In this document: one piece after another, positions 7,887 through 18,647 of the stretch
Layout of the letters: each line of letters starts with the position of its first letter
Numbering within the stretch: position 1 is the first letter of the stretch
Assembly: GCA_003427395.1 (NCBI GenBank)
Contig: BFEA01000489.1
Span: 424,691-465,550 of the forward strand
Direction of reading: 5' to 3'
Length of the DNA: 40,860 nucleotides
DNA from: Chara braunii
Lineage: Eukaryota; Streptophyta; Charophyceae; Charales; Characeae
Notes under the pieces: generated by a model
The model's database searches: none
Told to the model about the DNA's origin: nothing
Seen by the model: only the letters and a program-made list of their open reading frames with translations
Position numbers and translations under genes: made by a program

Positions 7887-9974
7887 CCCCACGCATAACC
7901 TGGGTACCACTGGAGGCACCCATAAGGATATTGGGGGTATCCATGACCGCGGAAGGAAGGCCACCTATTAATGACGAATGGATCAGCACCCCGGAGCAAC
8001 ACAAATTCAATAATTGGAAAAACAAACACACGTCACTCTTCGGTAGGGCCTTAGTTCTCAACAATGTTGTCTTTGCATCGCTATGGTATAAGTCCCTGTT
8101 GTGGCCCTTAAGCAAAGCAGCCTTGAGGGCTCTAAGGCAAAAGGTTGCAACATTCTTGTGGCGGGGAGATGGCGAGCAAGTCAATGTCATTAGCCGAGTG
8201 CCCTGGGACTCCATTATCAAATCAAAGGCGGGAGGAGGCTTAGGGATTCTAGACCCGGCCACGCAGGTACAAGCCCTGCGAATCAAATGGATAAAGAAGC
8301 TCATCTTTGCCCCCCAGAGCCCATGGTGTGCCTTGGCCCTGAAACATCTTGCCCGGATAGCCCCGACAGCCCCCCGTACAACCCACCCACTCACTTGGCT
8401 AGAAGACCGTTTTTGGACAATCCCGCGTAAACTCCCGGACGGCAGGGAGGGAGCAGAAGAAGGAGGGGTTCAACCATTAGACAAGTTTTGGCCATCCCTG
8501 CTACAAACTTGGCGAAGTCTCCGCTTCCAGACAGGACCCAACCTGGTCGATGGGAGGAAGTCTACCGTCAACCCCTCTTTGGCAACCGATGGATAACAGA
8601 TACAGAGGGTCGTGTCAGGATAAGCTCAACCCCGCGATGGATAAACTGGGTCAAACATGGTATTCTTAGGGTTGGAGATCTCTGGGACACGGACAGACAA
8701 ACATGGAAAACAGGGGACCAAGTGCGGGACATCTTACGGTACTGCCATCGAGTCGAGGAGTCCCTGGAAAACCTCATTGAAACCATCCCGCTTGAATGGT
8801 ATCGGAACTGATTGGATTGATTCACATGGTCTTCCCTCAAATGATCCTGATCGAATACCATACCATCACAACACTACATACCCTCCAAGCAATGGAGGCA
8901 CCTTTTGTATGGAAGAGCAGAACAACGGCCAACAGAGTGAGAGTCTTGGAAGAAAAGGGACAAAGGGTGGTCTTCCAGCCAAACAAACCTATCCGGGACC
9001 TGGCCTTGGACCCGACAGAATGGGTATGGCAGCCCCCCCGACGAAGGGGCGCCTCCGGAGAGAGCCACATTGGCCTGCACCTCTTAACGGTCAAATCCGC
9101 CTATAAAATGCTTCGACCCAAACGCCAATTGAGGGATACAATTAATGATAGATGGGCCAAGCATTTGAATCTCGACCGCTTTCTCCTGACACCGATTCAA
9201 TGGTTCAAGAAACAAAAGCATAAGCCAATGAAAATTACCTTGCTATAATGGCAGATAGCTCACCGCTGCCTGCCAACTAACGATTGGTTGATTGACCAGA
9301 CAAACCTTGAACACAGAGGCCTGCTGCTCCCATGGTGCCAGCGATGCCAAAGCCTCTTCCCCTTCCACAAGAAGGCAGAATTCATTGAACACATCTTCAT
9401 GCAGTGTCCGATCGCCCAGTTCATATGGAGATGGTGGGACCGTATTTGGCGGAAGATGGAACCAAACATTCCCTGACCCTGGTCATGGCAAACCATTTTA
9501 ACCGGATACTGGCCCCAATCAGAGACTACCACGCCCTTCACCGAAAACATGTATAGAATAGGAAGAAGGGCAGTGATGTGGGCACTTTGGTGGCAAAGAT
9601 GCACTGTAACCATGAAAAAAGTACGAGTGGAAGGCGCAGAGATTACAGAACAAATCCAGCAGCAACTTCACCTAGACCTCACACGCAGATGGTTAGATGC
9701 AAAAGAACAACTGGATCTTTTTAAACAAACAAGAGATGTCAAGAGAAGGATAACGGAATTTTGCAAGGACTGGCTGGGAGGGGAAAGGGAAGGGTGGATT
9801 GCAAAAGTAGTATGGGGCGGGGATCAAGAGGATGGGTTAAAAAACTTAGAAGAAACGAGGGACTACAGGCTGGTTTTCAAGGATTGGACTAACATTTTCC
9901 CATTACGCCCCCCCACGGAGTTCCCGGACCCCTTCCCCCCCCATGCCCTGTCACTGGCTGAGATCCCGGCCTGA
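7887..9974 (+). pseudogene. LINE ORF2 C-terminal region with zf-RVT (broken)
   Basis: The protein continues through several frames: 7887-8550 (thumb and connection region, with WRGDGEQVNVISRVPWD and GGGLGILD), about 8545-8811, then 8796-9974. In the last frame, TAA at 9246-9248 and TGA at 9474-9476 are in-frame stops. The zf-RVT signature is clear around the first: WQIAHRCLPTNDWL, then CQRC and EHIFMQC (C-x2-C and H-x4-C). Downstream to 9974 is a lysine/arginine-rich tail of unknown role. The open frame reading 7931-8596 is the same protein, not a separate gene. Confidence 0.8.
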
Positions 9975-10228
9975 GCGACAAATGATATCCTGTCCTTTCC
10001 CCACCCACGTGACACCCACCTGACACCCGCCTTCCCCATGTTTCCTGACTCATTCATCCCTGGCCACGCGAGGAACCCCTCGCTGGAGCCCAGGGGAAGG
10101 ATTCCGCTCGCTCATCAGATGCAGACAGCGGGGACAGTCAGCAAGTTGGCGACAACGGGGACAGGCTGCAAGTCGGCGACGATAACCGGCAAACCCAACC
10201 AAGGGCGTTGGGGGTTGCGACCCTGAGA

Positions 10229-10290
10229 AGGTTACTACAAGTACAAATGACAAGTACAGATGACAAGTACAGATGACAAGTAAAGATGAC
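10229..10290. repeat. 13-bp tandem repeat (about 4 copies)
   Basis: ACAAGTACAGATG-like units repeat four times with single-base differences. It lies just past the LINE coding region and may belong to its 3' UTR. Confidence 0.85.
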
Positions 10291-10345
10291 AGTCGCAGAT
10301 TCAAGCAAGCAGGGATAGTCCCTACAAGTAGGTCAGACAGGCAAA

Positions 10346-10618
10346 TTGTTCAGCAATAGGAGAAAGCAACAGCTGGCTCACAGTATCAGTCCCGAATTTC
10401 CTATCTGGCGCCCTTCCTTGGAGGGCGAAGAGATACAAAGGGAACAACAGCAAGCACTTATGGCCCTACTCAGTCAATCCCCTGTTTTTGCAGGGCTATC
10501 AATGCTGGCAGCTCACACAGTCACACACGGTCATTTGCTCCAGCATTTTTCAATCTATTCCTCTCATGTAATGGGACGCTGGACCCGGTTTCCAGCAGGT
10601 GACGCTCCCCACCAATAG
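10346..10618 (+). other. Unrecognised 90-codon open frame
   Basis: An open frame with no family motif that I recognise. It lies between the LINE end and the artefact-bearing hairpin region; chance occurrence is likely. Confidence 0.15.
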
Positions 10619-10919
10619 ATGGAGCATCCCCATCCGGTGCTAGTGCTGTCTGCTCTTATGAGCAGCACTAGCACAGGAAGAGAGTTTTCTTAGAAAAAAN
10701 TCCGGTGCTAGTGCTGTCTGCTCTTATCAGCAGCACTAGCACAGGAAGAGAGTTTTCTAAAAAAAAAAAAAAAAACTGCCGGGTGGTTTGGACGATAGCT
10801 GTCTCTTATACACATCTAGATGTGTATAAGAGACAGATCAATAGATGGAGCATCCCCATCCGGTGCTAGTGCTGTCTGCTCTTATGAGCAGCACTAGCAC
10901 AGGAAGAGAGTTTTTTTAG

Positions 10920-10920
<1 letters not shown>
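10612..10920. repeat. Triplicated hairpin segment around an adapter and an N
   Basis: Three near-identical copies of a segment (about 10615, 10701 and 10847) contain GTGCTAGTGCTG and its exact complement CAGCACTAGCAC (10637-10648 and 10663-10674 in copy 1), a 12-bp stem with a 14-nt loop that can itself pair (GCTC..GAGC). Copy 1 ends at a single N (10700), and copies 2 and 3 are separated by a sequencing adapter. The hairpin is probably real; the triplication is probably an assembly artefact. Confidence 0.7.
10799..10836. other. Nextera mate-pair junction adapter (contaminant)
   Basis: CTGTCTCTTATACACATCT (10799-10817) is followed immediately by its exact reverse complement (10818-10836). 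These are two Tn5 mosaic ends joined head to head, the circularisation junction of Nextera mate-pair libraries. It is not biological sequence of this organism. Confidence 0.97.
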
Positions 10921-10940
<20 letters not shown>

Positions 10941-10953
<13 letters not shown>

Positions 10954-11215
10954 AAATTGTTCACAAAAGTTTTTGCACAATTTGCGGAGCGCGTGACCAG
11001 TCAAGTACCAACTCCCCATTTCTCCGGAGGGCTGCGACTTTGTCCCATCTGAAATGGTACAACAGTAATTTTTTTTTTAATAATTCGTTCACAAAAGTTC
11101 TTGCACAATTTGTGGATGACGCCTTGTGACCAGCTAAGTACCAAATCCCCATTTCTCCAGACGGCCGCGACCTTGTCCCATCTGAAAAGGTACAGCAGTG
11201 TGATGTGAACCATGT
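10941..11215. repeat. Tandem duplication, 128-bp period
   Basis: TTCACAAAAGTT.TTGCACAATTTG recurs at 10960 and 11088, followed in both by GTGACCAG..AAGTACCAA, CCCCATTTCTCC and TTGTCCCATCTGAAA. The translated frames on the minus strand are shadows of this duplication. Confidence 0.8.
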
Positions 11216-11556
11216 CCAAAACCTCAAATAGGACCTTCTGAAATCCACATATTTTGCAAATTCGGGGCAGTGTGAGTATGCCGTAAGAATTCTTCTCTTT
11301 TGCAAAACCGTATGATTGTAGTAAACCAGCAGTACCTGGGCCACCTATAGGCCATGGGAAAAAAATAGAGTAAAAATATTTCTGGTCAGATGAGTACCTC
11401 GCCCAGCTTGAAAAAGCGAACGCGGCCGTTAACGCGCCGCGTCGGGCGGGGTACCCACCGACGTGGGACCGGTAGTCCGAAAAAAACGGGCAAAAAGAAA
11501 ACACACTAGGAAAATGTAAAGTAACAAACGAAAAAGAAATGGGCGCGGGGGGGGGG

Positions 11557-11560
<4 letters not shown>
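11216..11560. other. Unassigned sequence, partly palindromic
   Basis: Contains GTGTGAGTATGCC (about 11269), an inverted match to the MITE ends at 3241 and 5764, and a GTACCTGGGCC block related to the palindromic element at 12291. No gene is seen. Confidence 0.4.

Positions 11561-11630
<70 letters not shown>
11561..11630. repeat. (GA)n microsatellite
   Basis: 35 dinucleotides. Together with the (TC)n at 11742 it forms an inverted pair around GGAAGATTCATTCCCATTTC repeats (about 11651-11706). Confidence 0.95.
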
Positions 11631-11633
<3 letters not shown>

Positions 11634-11737
11634 AATGAGAAGGAATCTTCCGCGTTATTGTGAAAGATTCATTCCCATTTCATCGCGGAAGATTCATTCC
11701 CATTTCAAAGTTCACCAAACTCGGCGTTAGACACTGG

Positions 11738-11741
<4 letters not shown>

Positions 11742-11800
<59 letters not shown>
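11742..11800. repeat. (TC)n microsatellite
   Basis: About 29 dinucleotides just before the assembly gap; GAATGAATCTTCC downstream is inverted relative to the repeats upstream. Confidence 0.95.
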
Positions 11801-11802
<2 letters not shown>

Positions 11803-11835
11803 GAGAATGAATCTTCCTCTTTATCGCGGAAGATT

Positions 11836-12248
11836 NNNNNNNNNNNNNNNNNNNNNNNNNNNNNNNNNNNNNNNNNNNNNNNNNNNNNNNNNNNNNNNNN
11901 NNNNNNNNNNNNNNNNNNNNNNNNNNNNNNNNNNNNNNNNNNNNNNNNNNNNNNNNNNNNNNNNNNNNNNNNNNNNNNNNNNNNNNNNNNNNNNNNNNNN
12001 NNNNNNNNNNNNNNNNNNNNNNNNNNNNNNNNNNNNNNNNNNNNNNNNNNNNNNNNNNNNNNNNNNNNNNNNNNNNNNNNNNNNNNNNNNNNNNNNNNNN
12101 NNNNNNNNNNNNNNNNNNNNNNNNNNNNNNNNNNNNNNNNNNNNNNNNNNNNNNNNNNNNNNNNNNNNNNNNNNNNNNNNNNNNNNNNNNNNNNNNNNNN
12201 NNNNNNNNNNNNNNNNNNNNNNNNNNNNNNNNNNNNNNNNNNNNNNNN
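11836..12248. other. Assembly gap (413 N)
   Basis: Run of N. Open frames drawn across it are meaningless. Confidence 1.
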
Positions 12249-12290
12249 ATTTGTATGTTTTTTTGGTTTTTTTATTTTTTTTTTTTTTCC

Positions 12291-12440
12291 ATGATGTACT
12301 ACCGGTTGCCCGAGGCTCGGGAATGATCGGGCTACCGGTAGTCCGAGCCTCAGACTTGATAGCTGGGCGAGATACTGGTGGTTTAGACCACCAGTACTTG
12401 GCCCAGCTATCGGCCTCGGCGCTTTCCCGTTAACGCGTCG
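12291..12440. repeat. Nested-palindrome element
   Basis: GATAGCTGGGC (12358-12368) is an exact inverted match to 12401-12411, with an inner stem ACTGGTGGT/ACCACCAGT (12374-12382 and 12387-12395). Upstream, GAGGCTCGG/CCGAGCCTC (12312-12320 and 12343-12351) encloses the palindrome CTACCGGTAG. It could be a MITE-like foldback; the left end is close to the gap. Confidence 0.75.
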
Positions 12441-12715
12441 CGCCTTTAGGGCTTCGGGGTACCGGACCATAATGGTTGGAAGCGCCTGCCAAGATAAATT
12501 CAAAACGGTACCGCGGCGCTTCAGCGAAAATTGGCTCGCAGGGGCATGCAAGGCTCGACATCGGTAGTTGGGCCAATTACTAGTGGTGTAAGGGGGGCAC
12601 AACTTTAGGAAGTATGGGTGGTTTAAAGCGCTACTTCCTATGGGAAAATGACCTCATCCGAAAAAAACGCCCCTACCGGCCTCTGGAATGACTCCCTGCG
12701 GCCGACATATGAGAC
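12441..12715. other. Unassigned sequence
   Basis: Nothing recognisable apart from short TTGGGCCAATTA palindromic motifs related to the preceding element. Confidence 0.4.
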
Positions 12716-12803
12716 AGGTAGTGGCGGTTGAAGCGAAAGGTAGTGGCAGTTGAAGCCAAACGTAGTGACCGTTTAAGCCAAAGGTAGTGGAGGTTTAAGT
12801 AAA
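12716..12803. repeat. Short tandem repeat, about 26-bp units
   Basis: Four diverged copies of AGGTAGTGGCGGTTGAAGC-like units. Confidence 0.8.
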
Positions 12804-13138
12804 AATGGAACATAGGCCAGAAAGCTCACAATTCTACCCAAACCGGGGCCATTGCGGAGCTTTAGCTAATGTCGGAAACTGGCTCCTGTGTCTCATTTAT
12901 TCAGAAGCATAAATGCGGTAACAGCTTCGCGAACTTCCTTGAAGCTCAAAGAAAAATCCAAAGATTTCTAAGTCGTAGCTGAGTCTTGTGTAGCATGAAA
13001 GAAAGCGGATTGTTTTGAGGAAATGAAAGGAAGAAAATTGAAGGAAGAAGAGATTCAGGAGATTATGACAGACCGAGGCAGCCAGGCACACCCTTCCTAC
13101 CTTACCCTACCATCCTAGGGAGGATGCGCTCCTATGAG
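12804..13138. other. Unassigned sequence
   Basis: No gene or repeat family was recognised. Confidence 0.4.
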
Positions 13139-13258
13139 ACCCATTGGTAACTGTCATTAGGTGGACCAACACAACCCTTTCCCGCTCGTGCCAAGGCCTC
13201 ACCTCTCTCTACAAGGCCTCAAGACCTATTGGTGACTATCATTAGGTGGATCAACATG
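13139..13258. repeat. Partial duplication, about 86-bp spacing
   Basis: CC(C/T)ATTGGT(A/G)ACT(G/A)TCATTAGG followed by TGGA(C/T)CAAC occurs twice (about 13140 and 13226). Confidence 0.75.
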
Positions 13259-13587
13259 TGATGTTCTAACCTCATGCCTTGTTCTGTCTTCCGATCGGAG
13301 TGATAAATTATGCACAACAGGCCCTGAAAGAACAACAAAATGGGGTGTGTCAACGATTGTTTAGAATATTGAGTGTGGGGTCACAAGCGAAACTGAAAGC
13401 CCTCATGTGATTCCAGTTTTAGTGAGAAAGGGTGATAGTCGCGCAGGAAACAAATGACCCGCGCTACTCTCAAATGTTCGCCTAATCCAAAAAGTATCTT
13501 TGAACCGCCATGCGGGCTACTCGTCGTCTTTTCGAACGGAAAGGCGGTGGTACGCACTTGGGATCTCGTTTTCGAATCAAATCCTGG

Positions 13588-13605
13588 CGCCGCTCGTTAT
13601 AGAGT
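13588..13605 (+). other. Possible LTR-retrotransposon primer binding site
   Basis: TGGCGCCG after a CAAATCC stretch resembles the PBS complementary to tRNA-Asp used by several plant Ty3 elements, and it lies about 140 bp before the gag remnant. Only eight bases match and no LTR was defined, so this is tentative. Confidence 0.25.
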
Positions 13606-13728
13606 TTGGAATCCAACATAGACGGCCTCAACCGGATCGCTCTTTCCTTGTATTCCTCTTCTCCACGCGTCCGGTAGTGGAACCCCTTTTTCCGTTAACG
13701 CTCGGTGCGATAACAATCGCTACACAAA

Positions 13729-15530
13729 GTGTTGGAGCAAGAGATGGAGAGGCTAAAGGAGGAGGAAGAAAAAATGAAAGTTGTAGAAGAGGAAGAGATA
13801 GAAGAGGAGGAAAAGGAAGAGCCCTTGTTCAGAAGAAGTGCAGGGCAATGAGGAGAGTCCAGTGGCATAAAGGAGGATTCCTGGATGGAGAAAAAAAAAT
13901 CTGAGTGGGTAGCAAAGTTATCTATGGGAGAAGATGAAGAAGCCATGTTGTATGTTCCCTCATAGGAGAAGGAAGCAGTTATCAGGGAGTGGGAGGCAGA
14001 AAAAAAACCCTTGAGACGCCTGACTATAGAGGAGGAGAATAAGTTACAGTGGGAGTTGCGTCTCACTAGGGAGAAGAAGAGGAGGATGGATGAGGCGAGC
14101 AAAATGGTGAGGGAGTTGAAGGTGATAAAGACGCAGAGGGAGGAGATTCAGGCGCAAGCCGACATACAGGGAAAATTATATGTTATTTCAAGAAACATAG
14201 AAATTTTAGTTAGAGTATGGGATGAGCAACATTAGTTTGCTAGAGCCCAGGATATTGTGTTACACTCCATTCGCCTAGGATTTGGGGATTTTGCGCGCGA
14301 AATGAGTTTGCACATAGGTGCAGCGATGCAAGCGAGGATCGAGGGCACAAAGAAGTTCTGCACAGGCGCCATTGAGGGCGCAAAGCTGGTCGTGCTGAAG
14401 GAAGAAGAGGTATGCCCTCATAGAGAGTATATAAAGATCAAGTTTCCTGAACCCTACAGTGGGAAAAAGGAAGAAAACTTCGAAAACAGGAGGCGAGTAT
14501 CAACACGTACATTTATTTACAACATATCGAGTCTGAGGTACAAGTCCTCATTGCCTTCTAGGCTCTCAAAGACGAAGCTGCCAGCTTTGCCAGATCCCTC
14601 GCTTGTGCTGCATAGTGCGAAATTATGGTAACCTATTCTAAAATCACTCCTCTCCCTGAATTCCTTAAGTTATTGAAGGAACGATTTGCAGATGTCAGTC
14701 GAGGCGTAAGAGCCTCAGACAAGTTGTGAACTATCCACTCGCGCCAATGGAGGAGTGCAAGGGCACTCAAGGGCGTTATGGACGAGCTGGTAACTGTCCC
14801 AGATCATGGGGTCACCGAGACCCAGTTCGTCAACCTCTTTTATCGTGCCTTGCCAGAGCCCTTGCGGGGGCGCTTCTTCGAAAAGAACCGACAACCCACC
14901 ATGACATATGATCTGTTGAGTAGAGAGGTGGTATTGTTCGAGACACATTCCATGTCAGTTTCCACTTTCTGGCACAAGGACTTAGATAAGGGCAAAAAGT
15001 GGAAGGGCCGTACCATCTCGGGTCAGGTTAGAGCCAAGGATCATTTGATCCTTACTTTGGATGAGGGAGGTATGGATGAGGTCCCGTATAACCAGATTGA
15101 GTGGGGCCTGGAGGAGGAGGACAATAGTGGGGGTCAGGGGAGGACCTACGCTGCTATCATGGTTGGAGGGAGGCCGCAAGAAAGTGGGGGAGGCCAGGGC
15201 CAAGGGGGCCGGGCCTTAGGTGGTCGAGGATGGGGCGCTCAGCGGGTTGGCGTCAGGGGAAACCGCCAAGAGGGAGGTAGGGGTCAAGGTCCGCCGCCAA
15301 ATCACTCGCGATCTTATCAGTCACCTCCAAGAAAAGGTGGATGGCACCCTGGCTTGCCATAAGGCAGACTATGGGAAGATTTAGGCTTGGACAAGTCAGT
15401 ATGGCAACATGTGGACCAGGATCAGTGCATTTATTGAGGTTATCCTAGCCACATAATTAAATATTGTCCAAAGTATAGAGAAGCCCGGTATACTTCACAA
15501 GCAGCAAAAGGCAACCGCCGGTAGGAGTTG
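13729..15530 (+). pseudogene. Ty3-type retrotransposon gag (broken)
   Basis: One frame runs from about 13729 with a glutamate/lysine-rich, probably coiled-coil N-terminus. It is cut by in-frame stops at 13849 (TGA), 13963 (TAG) and 14233 (TAG). It continues to about 14490 with IKIKFPEPYSG, the usual lead-in to the gag core. A frameshift near 14490-14510 moves the core to the next frame (ALKDEAASFARSLA, FLKLLKERFADV, ALPEPLRGRFFEKN), with further stops near 14560-14730. A Gly/Gln/Arg-rich stretch follows to 15360. The nucleocapsid zinc knuckle is at 15426-15467: C-x2-C-x4-H-x4-C with the second cysteine codon changed to TGA. No pol was recognised downstream. Confidence 0.8.
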
Positions 15531-16540
15531 CAACTGTCATTACTCCTAGGCCATGTGGAGAAGAGTGCGCACACCACAGAAGAACTCCCAAACCACATTA
15601 GCCTACGGCAGATGTTGCTAACCAATACCTAGATAGTTGTCCAGAGACTGCTTGTGTGAAAGTCTCTCTAGGTACTTCCCTCACAGTTGTGCCTGAAGAG
15701 TTGAAGGAGGTTGCTGGCCAATACTACGGTAACCATTATCCATCTACATCGACGACCCGATCTATCCGATCTGGTGGAATGTATCATACCGCTCCTTATC
15801 TGTAGGCAGTCACCTACTCAACCACCGTGTCCCTAGGGAACCGATTGCCCTGGCCCCTGGTTATAACCTTGGCACTCTCTAGCCTCCCCCCTACTGACTG
15901 AGATACCTTGGTCCCCTCTACAGATTCGTCCTCCTCCACGACCCTTACACACTTCCCTTCCTAGTCTACTCACACACATAACCACTTGGAGACCACCAAA
16001 TTGAATCCTCGAGAAGAGTGAACACAACCGTCAATTAATTGCCCTTGGCCCAGGATCTGAAAAACAGTACCACCAAAGAAAATATGTCTCCTTGGTCCTC
16101 TGTCGCTCTTGACTTTCTTGCGCCAGTCAGCCAAAATGGCTCTCCTTAGTCCCTAACAGGAGGGCGGGGCGTTGCGCTCCGCCCCAGGTTGCGACATCAC
16201 ACAGGTGGGCCATGGTGACGGCACGAGGCGGCGATGGTGGCCATCTCTTTTGTAAACCAGACGCTTTGCACACGCGCAGGTAACCAAAGGTGCTTGTCCA
16301 CGCCACGTCACAAGCTGATGTGGCGGCTGGACTAACTCTCAATTTTCTTCTTCTGGGAGCTCCACGTTTCACTCAATTGCCGCTGCGTTTTTGCATGTGG
16401 CATATGGCCTGAGAGGCGTTGGCTATGTCGACGTTTGTGGAGTACAATGGAGTCAGCCTTTTGGTAAACTGAAGTGTGAGTGCAGTGGTGACTGCAATCA
16501 TGAGGAAGTAGATGTGTCAGCACAATCAGAGCGTTGCTCG
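15531..16540. other. Unassigned sequence after the gag remnant
   Basis: Bases 15640-15800 still read loosely as protein in the gag frame, so the remnant may extend further, but no domain is recognisable. From 16030 on I see nothing that can be assigned. Confidence 0.35.
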
Positions 16541-16544
16541 TCAT

Positions 16545-16643
16545 CAGCAACGGGGTGTTGATCGTCACCAGTACCATCATCAACAGGGCGCGGTTCGACA
16601 CCATCATCACAGTAATGGTTCGTCATCATCATCAGGGTGCTGC

Positions 16644-16701
<58 letters not shown>

Positions 16702-17070
16702 TAACAGGGCATGGGTCGACATCATCACCACGGTAATGGTTTGTCACCAGCATCAGGGTGCTGCTCGTCATCACCATCATCATCATCAAGGTACTGCTCG
16801 TCATCATCATCAAGGCATAGGTCTTCACTTCTGTTCGGCACTAGTATCATCATCATTATCAAGGAGCTGTTCCTCAGGGGTGCTACTCGTCACTCATCGT
16901 TGTATTACCATCATCAATAGCAATAGTTCACCATCATAGGGCGCAATTGGTGAAGTTTGTCATCATAGGGCTCTGCTAATCCCTATCATCATCATCATGA
17001 GGTTATCATCAAAGGTGATCGTAATCAGCACCATCATCATCTTGCTGTCATCACAGGGCGCTGTGCGTCG

Positions 17071-17126
<56 letters not shown>

Positions 17127-17160
17127 TTCATCATCATCATCATCATATCATCATCACTGA

Positions 17161-17201
<41 letters not shown>

Positions 17202-17309
17202 CCATCATTATCATCATCATCATCATCAGTTTGTAATCATAGGGGTTGTTATTGCTGCTCCTTAGTATGATCAACATCATCATTCTGTCTTCATTCTCAT
17301 CACTACTAC

Positions 17310-17341
<32 letters not shown>

Positions 17342-17460
17342 GTCTAACATCATTAGATGTTGCTCTTCAAGGCATTGTTTGCATTTCACATCAGCAGGTG
17401 AGTTGGTCGTCACCATCATCCTCCTCCTCATCATCTTCAGGGTGTTGTTCATCGTCATCA
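16545..17460. repeat. (ATC)n array with interspersed 15-20 bp motif
   Basis: Long ATC/TCA trinucleotide runs (longest about 16636-16705 and 17068-17230) are broken by a recurring CAGGG(C/T)GCTG(C/T)TC motif (about 16634, 16753, 17055, 17440). Frames reading poly-Ser, poly-His, poly-Ile, poly-Met or poly-Asp here are products of the repeat. Confidence 0.95.
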
Positions 17461-17656
17461 ACAAAACCCAAAGAAAATCTCATATACCTTTTCTCCATCA
17501 TAATTTTCAGAATTTTTCGATTATTTCACTCATATCTTAGGAATCCTATTTCCTTAATTCGTTGTTTTTTCTTTTCTCCACTATTAATTTCTGATTTCCC
17601 TTTGGGCGCACTAATGAATTATTTTTGCACGGGCGCGGGGTTGGGATTTTAAGGAG

Positions 17657-18255
17657 GAGAGCTCTACTCTGCAGGGGCTTCACAAGGTGAGGAGTGAAAT
17701 GCCCTGGAGGGACTGGGGGAAAATTTTTGGGGGATGCCCTATTCTGGGGTTTGGAGAAATGTATGGGTTGACATCATATCCCAGCGGAGGCAGATAGGGG
17801 TGAGGCATACTCTGGGCGGAACTGGATGCCTTAGTGGAAGTTGGGGGAGGAAGCCGGTTTGTCCCAAGTTGGGCCCGATAATGAGAGCTTGTGATCAGGG
17901 CAGTCCTTTTTAGTGGAGGCAGCGGAGGAACAGGGGGAGATAAAAGGGCGGGGGGGGGAAATAATCCACAGAAACGTCCGAAATTTTGATTCTCCTCTTA
18001 AGCATAAACAAATTATTTCTAGTGGGGTGGTGGGTTGGTTCTGGGGGGGAGAGCTCTACTCTTTAAGAGAATCAACAAGGAAGGAGGTGATTGCCTTGAA
18101 GGAAGACAAGGCAAATTTTGGGGGGTACTCTATTCTGGGGCTGGGGGAGATGTATGGGTCGGTATCATATCCCAGCGGTGGCAGACAAGGGCAAGGGGTT
18201 GGTAGATGCATACTTTGGGTGAGAACTGGATGCGTTTGTGGGAGTAGGGGGGGAA
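17657..18255 (+). repeat. Diverged duplication, 392-bp spacing
   Basis: A block of about 190 bp starting GAGCTCTACTCT at 17659 recurs at 18051. Shared landmarks include GGGG..(T/A)CTCTATTCTGGGG, GAGATGTATGGGT and TATCATATCCCAGCGG. G-rich on the plus strand, with no coding signal. Confidence 0.8.
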
Positions 18256-18573
18256 ACGGTGTCTAGCAGGGAGGTGCTCGTTGTGAAGCAACTCACCGAC
18301 CCCTCTCTCTCAACCCCTCACGCTTGACTTCGAACTGGTAGGCAAGGCCACTCGCTGGCCCCAACCAAGTTTTCAGTTTTCTTCCTTGTCGGGTCCGTGA
18401 GTACTCCCCCGTAGAGCTACGCCACGACTCGACTGTGTGACGATAGCAAAAGAGAGGCCTACGTACTGCTTTGGGACGGTCAGCCTGCATGCAGACTATC
18501 CCAACTCCCAACTGGCACGGTCCGCCCTCCGAACTGCATTTTCTGCCGTGTTGTCATTAAAAAAACCCTTTCG

Positions 18574-18576
<3 letters not shown>
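18256..18576. other. Unassigned sequence
   Basis: No gene or repeat family was recognised. Confidence 0.4.

Positions 18577-18644
<68 letters not shown>
18577..18644. repeat. (CT)n microsatellite
   Basis: About 34 CT dinucleotides; the Leu/Ser and Arg/Glu frames across it are repeat translations. Confidence 0.95.

Positions 18645-18647
<3 letters not shown>

Larger units (their letters stand above)
5780..10300 (+). mobile_element. Decayed LINE (non-LTR retrotransposon)
   Basis: A single plus-strand element holds an AP-type endonuclease, reverse transcriptase and zf-RVT region in the order typical of plant L1-like ORF2. No ORF1 and no intact N-terminus of the endonuclease are seen, so it looks 5'-truncated. 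The coding region carries at least five in-frame stops and about five frameshifts. A short 13-bp tandem repeat (10229-10290) may mark its 3' end; no clear poly(A) tail or target duplication was found. Confidence 0.85.

Noticed and set aside
10105-10125. A minus-strand CTGATGAGCG as a hammerhead core
   Set aside because: No stem II closing strand followed by GAAA; chance match to a short word.
11660-12602. Open frames of 257-267 codons across the first gap
   Set aside because: They consist mostly of N plus microsatellite translation.
16498-17236. Poly-Ser, poly-His, poly-Ile, poly-Met and poly-Asp open frames
   Set aside because: They are six-frame readings of the (ATC)n array.
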